Of a stretch of DNA of 64,000 bases, positions 1 to 9,262 are shown one piece after another. Below the pieces are notes generated by a model that had not been told where the DNA came from, did no database searches, and saw only the letters and a list, made by a program, of their open reading frames with translations. This DNA is from Teredinibacter purpureus. GTDB taxonomy: Bacteria; Pseudomonadota; Gammaproteobacteria; Pseudomonadales; Cellvibrionaceae. How positions within the stretch are numbered: the stretch's first letter is position 1; each line of letters starts with the position of its first letter. The translations under genes were made by a program, and so were the position numbers. The stretch lies in NCBI RefSeq assembly GCF_014217335.1, contig NZ_CP060093.1:185468-249467 (forward strand), read 5' to 3'.

Positions 1-377
1 ATAAAACTATCGAAAAATATGAAAAACTCCCGGAAATTAAAGAGTTAATTAGTTCACATGCCTATGTTAATACAGTAATGGCTCGCCTACTTGAAGCAGC
101 AAGAACCAAGGGCCGTCTAGGTACCCCCCTATTTCTTTGGATTAAAGTTGTCGATAGAGTCTTATGGTATTCCCTAAACCAAGAAGGAGGTCAGTGCGGG
201 TGGAGTGAGGCTGCCGGTGCTCGAGCTCATAAAATTGCAGAAAAATCAGTAGGCGGGCCTCTCCATCAACCGTATGTAGAAACTGCCGTCTCGGAATTTG
301 AAGAGTATTTACAGTTTAGAGAGGGCTGGATTCCCCTGCCAGAAGATCTTCCAAAGACACCTAAGGAGGACAATTAA
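1..377 (+). CDS. dotM: DotM/IcmP (TrbA) C-terminal part, 5' end outside window
   Basis: The frame is open from base 3 with no start before the window edge, so this is the C-terminal end of a longer gene (about 125 codons visible). The visible pattern HAYVNTVMARLLEAARTKG, then a VDRVLWYSLNQ stretch, then EAAGARAHKIAEK is typical of the end of DotM/IcmP. DotM is an inner-membrane type IVB protein that partners the coupling ATPase DotL in substrate recruitment. It ends 2 bases before the dotL start, as expected for a dotM-dotL operon. An internal ATG at 78 is not the true start, because the conserved domain begins upstream of it. Confidence 0.85.
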   Translation, partial: KTIEKYEKLPEIKELISSHAYVNTVMARLLEAARTKGRLGTPLFLWIKVVDRVLWYSLNQEGGQCGWSEAAGARAHKIAEKSVGGPLHQPYVETAVSEFEEYLQFREGWIPLPEDLPKTPKEDN

Positions 378-379
378 CG

Positions 380-2941
380 ATGTCCGTACAATACAGAGCC
401 CCAGAAGAACAACAGCGCGTTAGAAAAGAATACGCATTTAAAGATACGAGAAGAACGACTGAATATTTTAGAGACGAAGCTCCGAAATGGGATGTTTCTA
501 TCGTAATTATTTTCATATTCTGTGCGGCCCCCTTTTACAACCCGATCATCGCATGGTTATCAATTCCTTTATCGATAACAATTGCGTTGTGGTCAGGCGG
601 CGCTCGCCCAAATCGTTCTCTCCCAATGAAACTACCTTGCAGTCTTTCTAGGCAGATCGACTATAACGATCCGAAACCAGGACAAGCTAACAAATTTAAC
701 AAAGCGAGTGGCACAATCCTTCTTGGAAACCTTAGGAAAGGTAGAACCGAGGTATGGATCGCGGGGAAAGATCTTTTAACGCATATGCTTCTTATCGGTA
801 CAACTGGGGCAGGTAAGACAGAAACACTGATTTCCCTGTCCGCGTGTACCGCATTCTGTATGGGAGGCGGAATAATATACGTAGATGCAAAAGCTGCACC
901 TAAACTTCTTTTTCAATTTGCTACCTTAGCAAGAATATTCGGAAGAGAAGATGACCTGCGTATTATTAACTACATTACAGGCAATAGATCCCTTAAGGAA
1001 AGGTATTGGGAGCGACTATCGAATACAACCAACCCATTTGCCAGAGGCACTGCAGGGACTTGCTCGCAAACCTTAGTTGGATTGATGCCTGCCGGCGGCG
1101 CAGAGAATAAAGTATTTTCTGATAAAGCAATTGCTGTTCTAAATGTATTGATGCCCGCTCTGGTGGAATTGCGCGATATGGGTGTCATCAATATTACGCC
1201 TTCGCTTATTGGGGAATCCATTGGGCTAACCAAAATGATGGAGCTTGCAAAGAATCATATAGAGTTTTCAGGTGTCCATTACCAAAATATTTCGCTTTCA
1301 GAGAGAACTGTAAAATCTATTGGTACTTTTTTGAAGGCCCTACCAGGTTTCAACTCAAATTTACCCCCTGAAAAGCAGCCAGAAGAAGTAGCCCGTCAAT
1401 TCGGCTTTGCTGAAGGTTATTTTACACGTGTATTAGCTAATTTGGCCGGTACGTTTGGACACATATACGAAACGGAATTAGCTGATGCTGATTTCGTAGA
1501 CATCGTTATGAACAATAGGATTCTCGTGGTTCTTGTCCCCGCCATGGAGCAGGCAAGCGAAGAAAGAGCCGCCCTAGGAAAAGTTGTTCTATCAAGTATC
1601 CGTACCGCAATGGCCCAGGGTTTGGGTGGTAAAGCTGAAGGTAATCGCGAGGATGTAATTGACTCACTGCCGATTGATCTAAGAATACCAACAATAATTA
1701 TTGTGGATGAATATGCAGAAGTTGCTGTTGATGGTTTCGCTGTAACGGCAACTCAGGGCCGCGGCCTTGGGATGTCTGTCGTCTTCGCGGGTCAAGATCT
1801 TGCTGGCTTTGTGAGGGCTTCCGAACAAGAGGCCGATATGATTTTTGGTAACACTAGGCTAAAAGTATTAATGGCTCTTGAGGATCCTGAAATTACCTGG
1901 AGAAAATTTAAAGAACTTGCTGGAACAATGAAAGTAGCTGAGGGAGCCGGCTGGGAGCAAGATGTTGATGGCATGGATACTTACAAAACCAATATATCAG
2001 CTGGTATTAGGGATGCTGACAGAATCGACTTCCAAGATCTTAAAGAGCAAAGAGAGGGTGAGGGGCATGTTTTTGAGCGGGCAAACATTCATCGAGTACA
2101 AATATTTCACCACGGAATTGATGATAAAAAGCTAGTTAGCAATTTTCGAATCAATAGAATGTTAAAAGTAAAGTCGCCTGATCCAGATACATTGGAGCTG
2201 CTTCAAGATAAGGTGGCTAAGAATATCGAATTAGAGAGAATCCTTGCTAGCGGAGAGTCTCCTGAAATTGGAAATATACCAACTTTAGACAAGCTATCCG
2301 TAGTAAATGGTTTCACCGAAGATGATCGCTGGCCATGGAGGTTGCTGGCAACTGTTAGCGCGAATGATCCGCACATTCCTACCTCCACCGCATCGGATGT
2401 TAGATCAATTGCCCAGAATGAAAATCAGGATTTGTCAAGCGCAATTGAAAGCCTAAATAAAGTCCAAGAAAGCACCATAAAACCTGAAGACAATATTGAA
2501 CCTTTATTAGGTAACGAACCACCTAAGGAAAAAGAGGATGCTAGAAAGACGGGTGCGACTAAAAATAATTATGATTTTGCGGGCATGGAAGGAATGGATA
2601 TGGATGATTTGATGGGAGAAGAATCCATTGAAGAAGAGCCCGTTAATGAAGCGAAAGATGAGTTTTCTGAACGAATCAATACCGCTCTATCTAAAGCTGA
2701 AAACCACTGGATATTCAAGTCCAATACTGATGAAGGTGGTCTGACAAAAGCTCGTCGTATTTACGGCAGTATGGTTGAGATTAACGGCCTTGCAGGCGTT
2801 CCTGAACGGGAATCCCAATCTGTAGCTCTTGACGCTATCGAAGGAGTTACAGACGCTGTAATGTATCCTTCAGATGATATCGAGTCTAAACCCGAAGATG
2901 TGGACGATCTATGGGACGCATTACACTCACTGGAAGACTAA
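380..2941 (+). CDS. dotL: DotL/IcmO (TrbC) type IV coupling ATPase
   Basis: This 853-residue protein fits the VirD4-like coupling ATPase of type IVB systems, which brings substrates to the inner-membrane channel. There are two N-terminal membrane segments (about 37-75), a Walker A motif GTTGAGKT at about 140-147 and a Walker B IIIVDEYAE near 440. The last 250 residues are acidic and low in complexity; in Legionella DotL the C-terminal tail docks the adaptors IcmS, IcmW and LvgA. An IcmW-like gene lies at 8.6-9.1 kb. The ATG follows AGGAGGACAATTAACG, a strong ribosome site. It is longer than Legionella DotL (about 780 residues), mostly in the tail. Confidence 0.9.
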   Translation: MSVQYRAPEEQQRVRKEYAFKDTRRTTEYFRDEAPKWDVSIVIIFIFCAAPFYNPIIAWLSIPLSITIALWSGGARPNRSLPMKLPCSLSRQIDYNDPKPGQANKFNKASGTILLGNLRKGRTEVWIAGKDLLTHMLLIGTTGAGKTETLISLSACTAFCMGGGIIYVDAKAAPKLLFQFATLARIFGREDDLRIINYITGNRSLKERYWERLSNTTNPFARGTAGTCSQTLVGLMPAGGAENKVFSDKAIAVLNVLMPALVELRDMGVINITPSLIGESIGLTKMMELAKNHIEFSGVHYQNISLSERTVKSIGTFLKALPGFNSNLPPEKQPEEVARQFGFAEGYFTRVLANLAGTFGHIYETELADADFVDIVMNNRILVVLVPAMEQASEERAALGKVVLSSIRTAMAQGLGGKAEGNREDVIDSLPIDLRIPTIIIVDEYAEVAVDGFAVTATQGRGLGMSVVFAGQDLAGFVRASEQEADMIFGNTRLKVLMALEDPEITWRKFKELAGTMKVAEGAGWEQDVDGMDTYKTNISAGIRDADRIDFQDLKEQREGEGHVFERANIHRVQIFHHGIDDKKLVSNFRINRMLKVKSPDPDTLELLQDKVAKNIELERILASGESPEIGNIPTLDKLSVVNGFTEDDRWPWRLLATVSANDPHIPTSTASDVRSIAQNENQDLSSAIESLNKVQESTIKPEDNIEPLLGNEPPKEKEDARKTGATKNNYDFAGMEGMDMDDLMGEESIEEEPVNEAKDEFSERINTALSKAENHWIFKSNTDEGGLTKARRIYGSMVEINGLAGVPERESQSVALDAIEGVTDAVMYPSDDIESKPEDVDDLWDALHSLED

Positions 2942-2983
2942 TTAATACTACATACCAAAATATAGTTATGATAAGTAGAAGAA

Positions 2984-3018
2984 TAAAAAAGGCCGATCTT
3001 GAAGGATCGGCCTTTTTA
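2984..3018. terminator. Bidirectional intrinsic terminator after dotL
   Basis: A GGCCGATC / GATCGGCC stem with a 6-base loop is flanked by an A-run on the left and a T-run on the right. It can therefore end both the rightward dotL transcript and the leftward transcript of the 446-residue gene. Confidence 0.9.
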
Positions 3019-3041
3019 AATATATAAATTGAAATATTAAT

Positions 3042-4382
3042 TTACATTCGCTGGGTAGGTCCGGCACCGAAAAGAGAACGAAGACCTGCCATGATATTCT
3101 GCGCAGAGTTTTGAATACGCTCTAAAATCCCCTGCTTGTCTTTCGAATCGGGAAGATCTTCCAGACGTTTCTTCGCTTGTTCTTGCCAATTATTCATCAA
3201 ATCTTCCAAGCGCTGAGGGTCTTGATTTGACTCTTTGAGCATTCCACTTAAGCGTTCTGCACGCTGTTCAATATGACCCTGGAAATACGAAATATCCTTG
3301 TCAGCCTCCTTGAAATCCGTTTTTGATTTTGCCATATTTAGTATCGCAGGTGCTTTTGCAAGCATTTCAGGATCGCCACTTTCCTCAATAGTATGCAGTT
3401 TTTTAGCCCACTCTGTTTGCTTTAGGCGATCAACAGATCGAATATGCGCATCCATATCGGTTTGGAGATTAATAAACTCGTTGTCAACTCTTGCTTGCTT
3501 CCACTCATCAACACGTTGAGGGTTAAAGCTGTTTTCCATAGCTTTCTGAGCAGGATTAAAATGAAAATGAGCTCCAGCTTCAACCTTATTGGATATGGTG
3601 GCGCCCCCAGATCCTGTGTCAAACGCCTCTTTAGTTTGTCGCATAGCGGAAACACCAGTACCTAGAGCCATCCCTATTCCATTAAACACTCCATTTATTA
3701 CAGAGCCGAATGCATGGCCAAACGCACCTAGCGCACTAGTTTGCATCATTCCTGGCTGTTGCTGTTGTTGTGGGTACCCATAATCAGTAGGCGTATTATT
3801 TTCATTACTCGTAAATATTTCTTTGTCTTCATCCTTGTTTTTGTCTCCATCTAGGGCGTCTTCTGATTTGGCTTCAGAGCTAACGACCTTTTCAGACTCA
3901 GCATTGGAATCGGTATCGTCTAGGCTGGTAGAAGCCTTTTCAGAATTTGAATTTTCCAACTGATCCTCTTTTACCTCTAGATCAGGTAACTCCTTTTCTG
4001 AATCATCGATACTGGAGTTTTGTTTCTGTTCTAGCTCTTCAATGTCCTCTTCTTTCTGATCCTCATCTTCTTGATCATCTTGAGTGTTAGACTCCCCAGC
4101 CAGTTCTTCAACCATACTACGAATATCGTCACTCATTTCAGCGGCGGTGTCAGGTATGATTTCTTCACTAAAATCTTGATCATCTATTGGTTCAGGAAAT
4201 TCTCCTTCCTCCATAGCTCTCAATAGATCTTGTGTATCTGCGTCGTCTGTAGGCACGTACCCCTCATCCAAACCAAGAGGCTGTTGATCTCCCATCACGA
4301 GATCTATTTTATCCTGGTCTACTTCTTCCTGTTTACCTTCAAACTGAACGACGGTATTGTCATTAATTTTTTCGTCATCCAT
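3042..4382 (-). CDS. Acidic low-complexity protein of the type IVB locus, unknown function
   Basis: 446 residues and no family recognised. The first 190 residues are very rich in Asp, Glu and Ser and look disordered. A Gln-rich stretch (PQQQQQPGMMQ) follows at about 200, then a Gly/Ala segment (AFGHAFGSVINGVFNGIGMALG) that could bury in a membrane. The C-terminal 170 residues are charged and predicted helical. The start follows GAGGACAGAGAA. It lies leftward of the periplasmic-paralogue operon with a 110-base gap. Its position next to dotL and the IcmW-like gene suggests a system-specific adaptor or substrate, but nothing in the sequence proves that. Confidence 0.8.
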   Translation of the reverse strand: MDDEKINDNTVVQFEGKQEEVDQDKIDLVMGDQQPLGLDEGYVPTDDADTQDLLRAMEEGEFPEPIDDQDFSEEIIPDTAAEMSDDIRSMVEELAGESNTQDDQEDEDQKEEDIEELEQKQNSSIDDSEKELPDLEVKEDQLENSNSEKASTSLDDTDSNAESEKVVSSEAKSEDALDGDKNKDEDKEIFTSNENNTPTDYGYPQQQQQPGMMQTSALGAFGHAFGSVINGVFNGIGMALGTGVSAMRQTKEAFDTGSGGATISNKVEAGAHFHFNPAQKAMENSFNPQRVDEWKQARVDNEFINLQTDMDAHIRSVDRLKQTEWAKKLHTIEESGDPEMLAKAPAILNMAKSKTDFKEADKDISYFQGHIEQRAERLSGMLKESNQDPQRLEDLMNNWQEQAKKRLEDLPDSKDKQGILERIQNSAQNIMAGLRSLFGAGPTQRM

Positions 4383-4492
4383 TTCTCTGTCCTCGCGGTA
4401 TAGATTTATTTAATTATGTACGCACTTATACATTTTTGAAATGAAACAGCCACTTAAATCCATAGAATGCCTTAAATATAAGGCAGCATGAT

Positions 4493-5626
4493 CTATGATT
4501 CATTATTATCGAGTTCGTCAATCTTTCGACTCAACCCCTGCGTAACAAGGATTGCCAACAATTGATTCCGCCATTCCCGCCGCTGAGATAGCAAGAATAA
4601 CAATGCGTTTTCCTCAGATTTGAGGTACGTAATTTCACGATTTAACCCTGTTTTTGTTTGAATCTTGATATTCATAAACCACCCGTCTGAAGTAATTCGA
4701 CCGTTCACAAGGGCGTCAAATGTTTCCGTCATACTCATTTCTGGGTAGCTAGAGCTTCTACTTACATATGATCTAACAAAATCTGGATCAGAAAATTGCG
4801 CTCTACCAGAAATCATTTGATTAACAATTGCAGACACGAAAGCTATCTTTGAATTATGTACGCGTCGTGATAACTCATACTCAAGAGCCTTAGGAGAAGA
4901 CAAATCTTTCCTAGGGATAATAGGCAAAGGGTGAGGATTAGAGAGATATGTTAATAGTGTTTGAATGTTTGTCAGTTCTTCTTGGCTATACGTCTTTTCA
5001 GTATTAATAATTTGGCCTTCGTAAACATCATCATTCGCCATCAACCTATGATTCGATGCGATAGCCGTGTCTGATGCGGATAACTCTTCAGAGAAAACCG
5101 CCTGATTATTGGAAATCTCATTTCCCAATTGTACCGACTTTAAATAACTCTCTTTAATGCTATCCGCACCGTTCGACAAAATCTCTCCGGTCTCAGGCAT
5201 TGCTAATACTGAAAAATCCCGATTATTATCACTAATCTTTTCTGCCAGGTACTTTTCACGAAGGGTTTGAACGAAGACATTGTTTATCGCATCGGTTGAG
5301 AATTCGTGAGCCTTTATTGTCGCGGTATTTGCCAGCTCTATTTTAGCCGTCCTAGCATCCAGCGCCCCTAATAGATCCATCGTATCAGAAGTCCAAACAT
5401 CTACTAAGTCAGTACCCAAACTTACCGTGGATTGGGTAGTGTCATTCAGACCTTGTAACAACTGTTGATTAGCGCTCGCCTGGCTTTGAAGCGCAGAAGA
5501 TACTGATGCTCCCATTGCTTGAAGTGCGGCACCACCACAACCCGCATCACAAAATGGTAGGCAAGGCTGCCACCCGTATGCAGAGCTTGAAAGGGCAGAG
5601 AACAATATCAGAATCTTAAATTTCAT
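4493..5626 (-). CDS. Periplasmic paralogue 3 of a tandem triplet (IcmX-like candidate)
   Basis: 377 residues with a cleavable signal peptide (about 1-18, ending SSAYG). The mature protein starts with a Cys-rich patch (CLPFCDAGCGGAA), followed by Ser/Gln-rich helical repeats. A shared motif DARTAKIELANTATIK lies near 90, then ...DNNRDF. The same motifs appear in the same order in the next two genes, so the three are duplicates. The start overlaps the upstream stop by 4 bases. A periplasmic type IVB component is likely. IcmX is the best positional guess, since it lies beside an IcmW-like gene divergent from dotA, but homology to IcmX was not established. Confidence 0.8.
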   Translation of the reverse strand: MKFKILILFSALSSSAYGWQPCLPFCDAGCGGAALQAMGASVSSALQSQASANQQLLQGLNDTTQSTVSLGTDLVDVWTSDTMDLLGALDARTAKIELANTATIKAHEFSTDAINNVFVQTLREKYLAEKISDNNRDFSVLAMPETGEILSNGADSIKESYLKSVQLGNEISNNQAVFSEELSASDTAIASNHRLMANDDVYEGQIINTEKTYSQEELTNIQTLLTYLSNPHPLPIIPRKDLSSPKALEYELSRRVHNSKIAFVSAIVNQMISGRAQFSDPDFVRSYVSRSSSYPEMSMTETFDALVNGRITSDGWFMNIKIQTKTGLNREITYLKSEENALLFLLSQRREWRNQLLAILVTQGLSRKIDELDNNES

Positions 5627-6819
5627 AAGGATTTATGTGCCCCGCTCAACCCTTCCGCTTTAGACTCTTGTTTTTTTGCAAGAATAAGGGCCAACAGATC
5701 ATTTGACGACGACGATAGATTGTCTAGTTGGACCTTCAAGTGTCCACTTACAGCTGTTTGGTATGTTTTTTCACGCTGGAGGCCTATTTGGTTTAACCTC
5801 AGGATTGACCCCCACCACTCTGGATCTGTTAGCCGTCCGTTTATATCAGCTTCATAGAAAGCGATTAAACTTGTATCACCACTCTGGTTAGTATTCGCAT
5901 CTTGGTAATAGTCAGCCCACGAAGCATCAACCAATCCAACTTTAGACATGGACGCATGTAGCAAACCACTATATGTCATTGCCAGAAGTGATATTTCTCG
6001 CTTCCGACGTAGATTATAGGTTTCATCAAGGATACTTTTGTCTTCGACCAAAGGGTATTTAGAAACAGCAAGCCCAATCAATAATTGCAAACTTTGGAAT
6101 TCATCTCCCTCGAGGACCCGCGATGTTAATATCCTATCTAGTCGGTCGTTATCTGCCAGCATAGTAAGTGACTGCATTCTGTGTTGCCCATTACCCGCGC
6201 CTGATGAGGTACTATTCTCATCACTAACATAATCAATAAACTCTTCTGTTGAGGATATCAATATCTGATTAAATTGGGCGTTAAGTGTTTTAATTGCAAT
6301 AGCTTGGTTTGCCCCAGTTTCACCACTTACAGGATTCGCATTACCTCCAAACAGTCTGTTGTTCTCTGAAGTCGATCTTGCTATTTCTATTTCCTTTAGA
6401 GCATTCACAAGTGAATTAACGCTGTGATCGGCTAGCCTTTCAAGCGACTTCGTCGCGACATTATTTGATAATTCAATTTTCGCAGTAGAAGCACTTAATC
6501 CGTCCATAAGATCACTGTTCTGATTCATTAAAGCATCGTTAACATCAGTCCCTAGATCAGTCATCGCGTCAATTGCATCTTGTACTGCGCTCGTTAGATC
6601 TTGGTGTGCACTGCTGAGGTTGTTAAATCCACTGGATATATTTGTTCCCATTTGATTTATTGCGGCTCCCGCACAACCACTGTCACACGGAATAATCCCG
6701 CATACTGACGGCGGGCAGCACGGACCTAATCCAAAATTCGCATAGGATATTGACGGTAAACAAACAAGAATAAAAAACGGCAATATACGTTTTGCTTTTA
6801 TAATGCAATTAAGTAACAT
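5623..6819 (-). CDS. Periplasmic paralogue 2 of a tandem triplet (IcmX-like candidate)
   Basis: 398 residues with a signal peptide (about 1-27, ending SISYA). The mature protein begins with seven cysteines in about 25 residues (CCPPSVCGIIPCDSGC), more than its neighbours, which suggests disulfides. The shared core reads DGLSASTAKIELSNNVATK, then SVNSLVNALK and ENNRLFGG. It overlaps both neighbours by 1-4 bases, so the three are translationally coupled and probably made in fixed ratio. Function unknown; exported, likely part of the type IVB envelope complex. Confidence 0.8.
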   Translation of the reverse strand: MLLNCIIKAKRILPFFILVCLPSISYANFGLGPCCPPSVCGIIPCDSGCAGAAINQMGTNISSGFNNLSSAHQDLTSAVQDAIDAMTDLGTDVNDALMNQNSDLMDGLSASTAKIELSNNVATKSLERLADHSVNSLVNALKEIEIARSTSENNRLFGGNANPVSGETGANQAIAIKTLNAQFNQILISSTEEFIDYVSDENSTSSGAGNGQHRMQSLTMLADNDRLDRILTSRVLEGDEFQSLQLLIGLAVSKYPLVEDKSILDETYNLRRKREISLLAMTYSGLLHASMSKVGLVDASWADYYQDANTNQSGDTSLIAFYEADINGRLTDPEWWGSILRLNQIGLQREKTYQTAVSGHLKVQLDNLSSSSNDLLALILAKKQESKAEGLSGAHKSL

Positions 6820-7970
6820 TAGTTTCTCCTGGCAGGCACAACAGGCTTCGATTCCTCTAACTCGGAGATAGCTAATAATGCAAGCATCGATAGTTTTTGT
6901 TCTTCTTGCTCAACCAAACGGAGAAGCATATGGTTATTAATTGCTTGCTGATAAACCTGCTCTCTAAGAATTCCCGCTTCCGTTTTTGTTTTTATATCTT
7001 GATACCATCCCTCAGAAGAGAGTTTACCTATCGTTTCAGACTCCAACATGCTTAAAATACTTACATTACCTTCCGAGTCAGGAGTTGCCATAACATAACC
7101 TTGTTGCCAATCATTGGCAGAGATAGGAATTAATGGTTGCTTATCGGCAATGCTTTTTGCTAGAACTGAATGCGCTAACCCTAATTTAGCATTTAGGAGT
7201 TTTCTATCAAATTCATACTCTGCTGCTTTAGGGCTAGACGCCATTTGCTCTTCTGTAGCCGCAGGGAGTGGAACGGGGTTTACTAACATGGTTAGCAATT
7301 TTTGTAAATTTAGTGATTGATCTCTAGTTATTTGACGCTCAGAAACAAGAGGAATTGGATTCCAAACATCATCACCTTCCGTTAAAAGAATTGCTTTTTT
7401 CATTCCCGATCCAGCTTGATCTACATCGCTAGTATTGTTGTTCCATTCATGCATATCATCGGACATTTGCCTCCAGATCTGATTGGACTGTACAAAACCT
7501 TCTTTAAGAAGTGGGGCTCGGTTCGCTCCAATAACTCCGGATAAAGGTTGAGCCAGCTGATCACTGTAGGTTTTATTGTTTTCGGAAACCTCTTCGGCGA
7601 CCCGAACGTCCTTTAACGCTTTTACTAGACTCTTTACCGTATGATCAGTCATACGCTCTACTGTCTTGGTGTTTTGCTGAATGGATAATTCAATTCGATT
7701 AGTGGATGCCGATAAGCCCTGTAGAAGCTGCTGTGTATTTAAATTGATGGCTGCTTGCAGAGTTGTATTTACTGCTTGTATTGAAGTATTTAGAGCCTGA
7801 GTCGCCGATACATTCGCTTGCACAGAAGTAGTAACAGCATTAATTGAGCTTGTCATTGTTGCGTTCGCCGATTGTGCGGCAGCCTGAATACAGGGATCGC
7901 ATCCTGCTTTAGCAGTTAATGGGAACGCGAAGATAAAACTGGCGGCAAATATAAATACATTATTTCTCAT
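6819..7970 (-). CDS. Periplasmic paralogue 1 of a tandem triplet (IcmX-like candidate)
   Basis: 383 residues with a signal peptide (about 1-22, ending LTAKA). The mature N-terminus is CDPCIQAAAQSANA, followed by about 70 residues of Thr/Asn/Gln/Ala-rich heptad-like helix. The conserved block LLQGLSASTNRIELSIQQ, then TVKSLVKALKDV and SENNKTY, matches the two downstream genes. It is the first of the triplet. Exported, function not known; IcmX-like by position only. Confidence 0.8.
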   Translation of the reverse strand: MRNNVFIFAASFIFAFPLTAKAGCDPCIQAAAQSANATMTSSINAVTTSVQANVSATQALNTSIQAVNTTLQAAINLNTQQLLQGLSASTNRIELSIQQNTKTVERMTDHTVKSLVKALKDVRVAEEVSENNKTYSDQLAQPLSGVIGANRAPLLKEGFVQSNQIWRQMSDDMHEWNNNTSDVDQAGSGMKKAILLTEGDDVWNPIPLVSERQITRDQSLNLQKLLTMLVNPVPLPAATEEQMASSPKAAEYEFDRKLLNAKLGLAHSVLAKSIADKQPLIPISANDWQQGYVMATPDSEGNVSILSMLESETIGKLSSEGWYQDIKTKTEAGILREQVYQQAINNHMLLRLVEQEEQKLSMLALLAISELEESKPVVPARRN

Positions 7971-7979
7971 GACAATACC

Positions 7980-8606
7980 CTAGTTTTCATTCCAAAGTTG
8001 CTTCACATCAAGAGCATCTTCAATTCTATTTTCCCAATCCTCTTTATTATGCCCGGGAGTATCTTGATTAGCAGATGCTTTATTTATCGCTCCGCTAATC
8101 ACCAAGGGCGGAGGAACTTGCCCCAATGTATCGGTAGTAACTTGTGTAGCTAGTTCGGTATTATCCATTTCAACATCTGTACTCAGAGCGCTTTGCCAGT
8201 CATTTAACGCCGAACCTTGAGCAACACTAATTGAACCTAGTCCAAATGGAGCCTGAAGGGTCGTATCAAGTGCTGCAGTTTGGTTATTAACCCAATCTGT
8301 TGCGGCCGTGCATGCCGAGTTTACAATTTGATCTTTTACTGCATTATAAAGAGCTCCCCATATATTGGTGAAGTCTACGGAAAAAACGCTTAGATCAATG
8401 CCTTGGATATTGCTAAGACAACCAGCGTCGATTGCGGATTGAGGATCCGAAATTACAGTGTCAGCAACCTCCTTTGCACTTTGATTCATATCCGCTAAAA
8501 GCGTTTGAACTTGCTGCTGCTGCTGTTCAGCAATTGTTGTTTGTGCATTTGAAGATAGAGATATAAACGCTGAAGTAATTATCAATAGGCTAGCCAACTT
8601 ATGCAT
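7980..8606 (-). CDS. Small periplasmic protein of the type IVB operon
   Basis: About 208 residues from the ATG at 8606, which sits 7 bases after GGGGG. The upstream in-frame codons overlap the IcmW-like gene and lack a ribosome site. A signal peptide (about 1-21, SSNAQ) precedes a Gln-rich stretch. The middle reads FTNIWGALYNAVKDQIVNSAC, an amphipathic or weakly hydrophobic region. Two cysteines could form a disulfide. Not recognised; its neighbours argue for an envelope part of the secretion apparatus. Confidence 0.8.
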   Translation of the reverse strand: MHKLASLLIITSAFISLSSNAQTTIAEQQQQQVQTLLADMNQSAKEVADTVISDPQSAIDAGCLSNIQGIDLSVFSVDFTNIWGALYNAVKDQIVNSACTAATDWVNNQTAALDTTLQAPFGLGSISVAQGSALNDWQSALSTDVEMDNTELATQVTTDTLGQVPPPLVISGAINKASANQDTPGHNKEDWENRIEDALDVKQLWNEN

Positions 8607-9093
8607 ATATACCCCCATATTTTTCAGTAGTGTTTTTTATTGCTTGTTTAATTTTTTCAGAACGCTCATCGGAAAATATACGCTCGAGAAGATCCACTCT
8701 GAATAGAGCCACCAATCTATCCCTAAGCACTCTTTCAGCTCGTGTATCCATTTCATTCGTATTTATTTTGTCTAATGCTTCAAGTAGAAGATCGGACGTT
8801 GCCCCAGGGAAATGCTCTTCAATCTTTTGGATAAAAACTAACGAGCGTTTACTCTTCATAAATGCAAGTATCTTAATTATCGCTATTGGGTTTTCTTCAA
8901 CTGCCTGCTCAAGTTGAAGCCCTGTAAGATTACCAGCCCACTCTACAATCGCATTTAATAGATCTTTATTTTCATCTAGCACCCAACTTTCTCTATCTTG
9001 CATATTTCCGAGTATCGCCAATATGCTTTTATCTCCCTTTTCCCAGTGAGATGATATGGCTGATTCCTGCAAATCAATTAAGAATGAATTCAT
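8599..9093 (-). CDS. IcmW-like type IVB adaptor/chaperone
   Basis: 164 residues, acidic, with no signal peptide. From memory it follows Legionella IcmW (151 residues) along most of its length: an ESWVLDENKDL stretch at 35-45 matches IcmW's ENWTLDGN segment, IKILAFMKSKRSL and EEHFPGA at 73-98 match its KSGRGL...VHPGSA segment, and RDRLVALFRVDLLERIF at 124-140 matches its C-terminal helix. IcmW pairs with IcmS on the DotL C-terminal tail to deliver effectors. IncI transfer systems are not known to carry IcmW. It is the first gene of the minus unit, divergent from dotA, as icmW is from icmV-dotA in Legionella. No alignment could be run. Confidence 0.7.
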   Translation of the reverse strand: MNSFLIDLQESAISSHWEKGDKSILAILGNMQDRESWVLDENKDLLNAIVEWAGNLTGLQLEQAVEENPIAIIKILAFMKSKRSLVFIQKIEEHFPGATSDLLLEALDKINTNEMDTRAERVLRDRLVALFRVDLLERIFSDERSEKIKQAIKNTTEKYGGIYA

Positions 9094-9262
9094 CTGTTAG
9101 CTACCACTTCTATTAATTGAAGAAATGTGCACTTTTGCGTTGACCAAAGCGCGTTCTATTGACAATCTGATAATTAATAATGCGCCGTTGATCAAGTACG
9201 GATCAAGGCAAAATTCTCTAAAAGTAGAGATTGTTACCTAACAGCTAATTCAGGAATCCCCA
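9094..9262. promoter_or_regulatory. Divergent promoter region between IcmW-like gene and dotA
   Basis: 169 bases between two divergent starts. Candidate rightward hexamers are TTGCGT with TATTGA 16 bases on, and a TTGACA near 9160. The 13-mer AAAAGTAGAGATT at 9220-9232, about 30 bases before dotA, recurs in the control region of the dotD operon at 18605-18617 (opposite strand). Confidence 0.5.
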
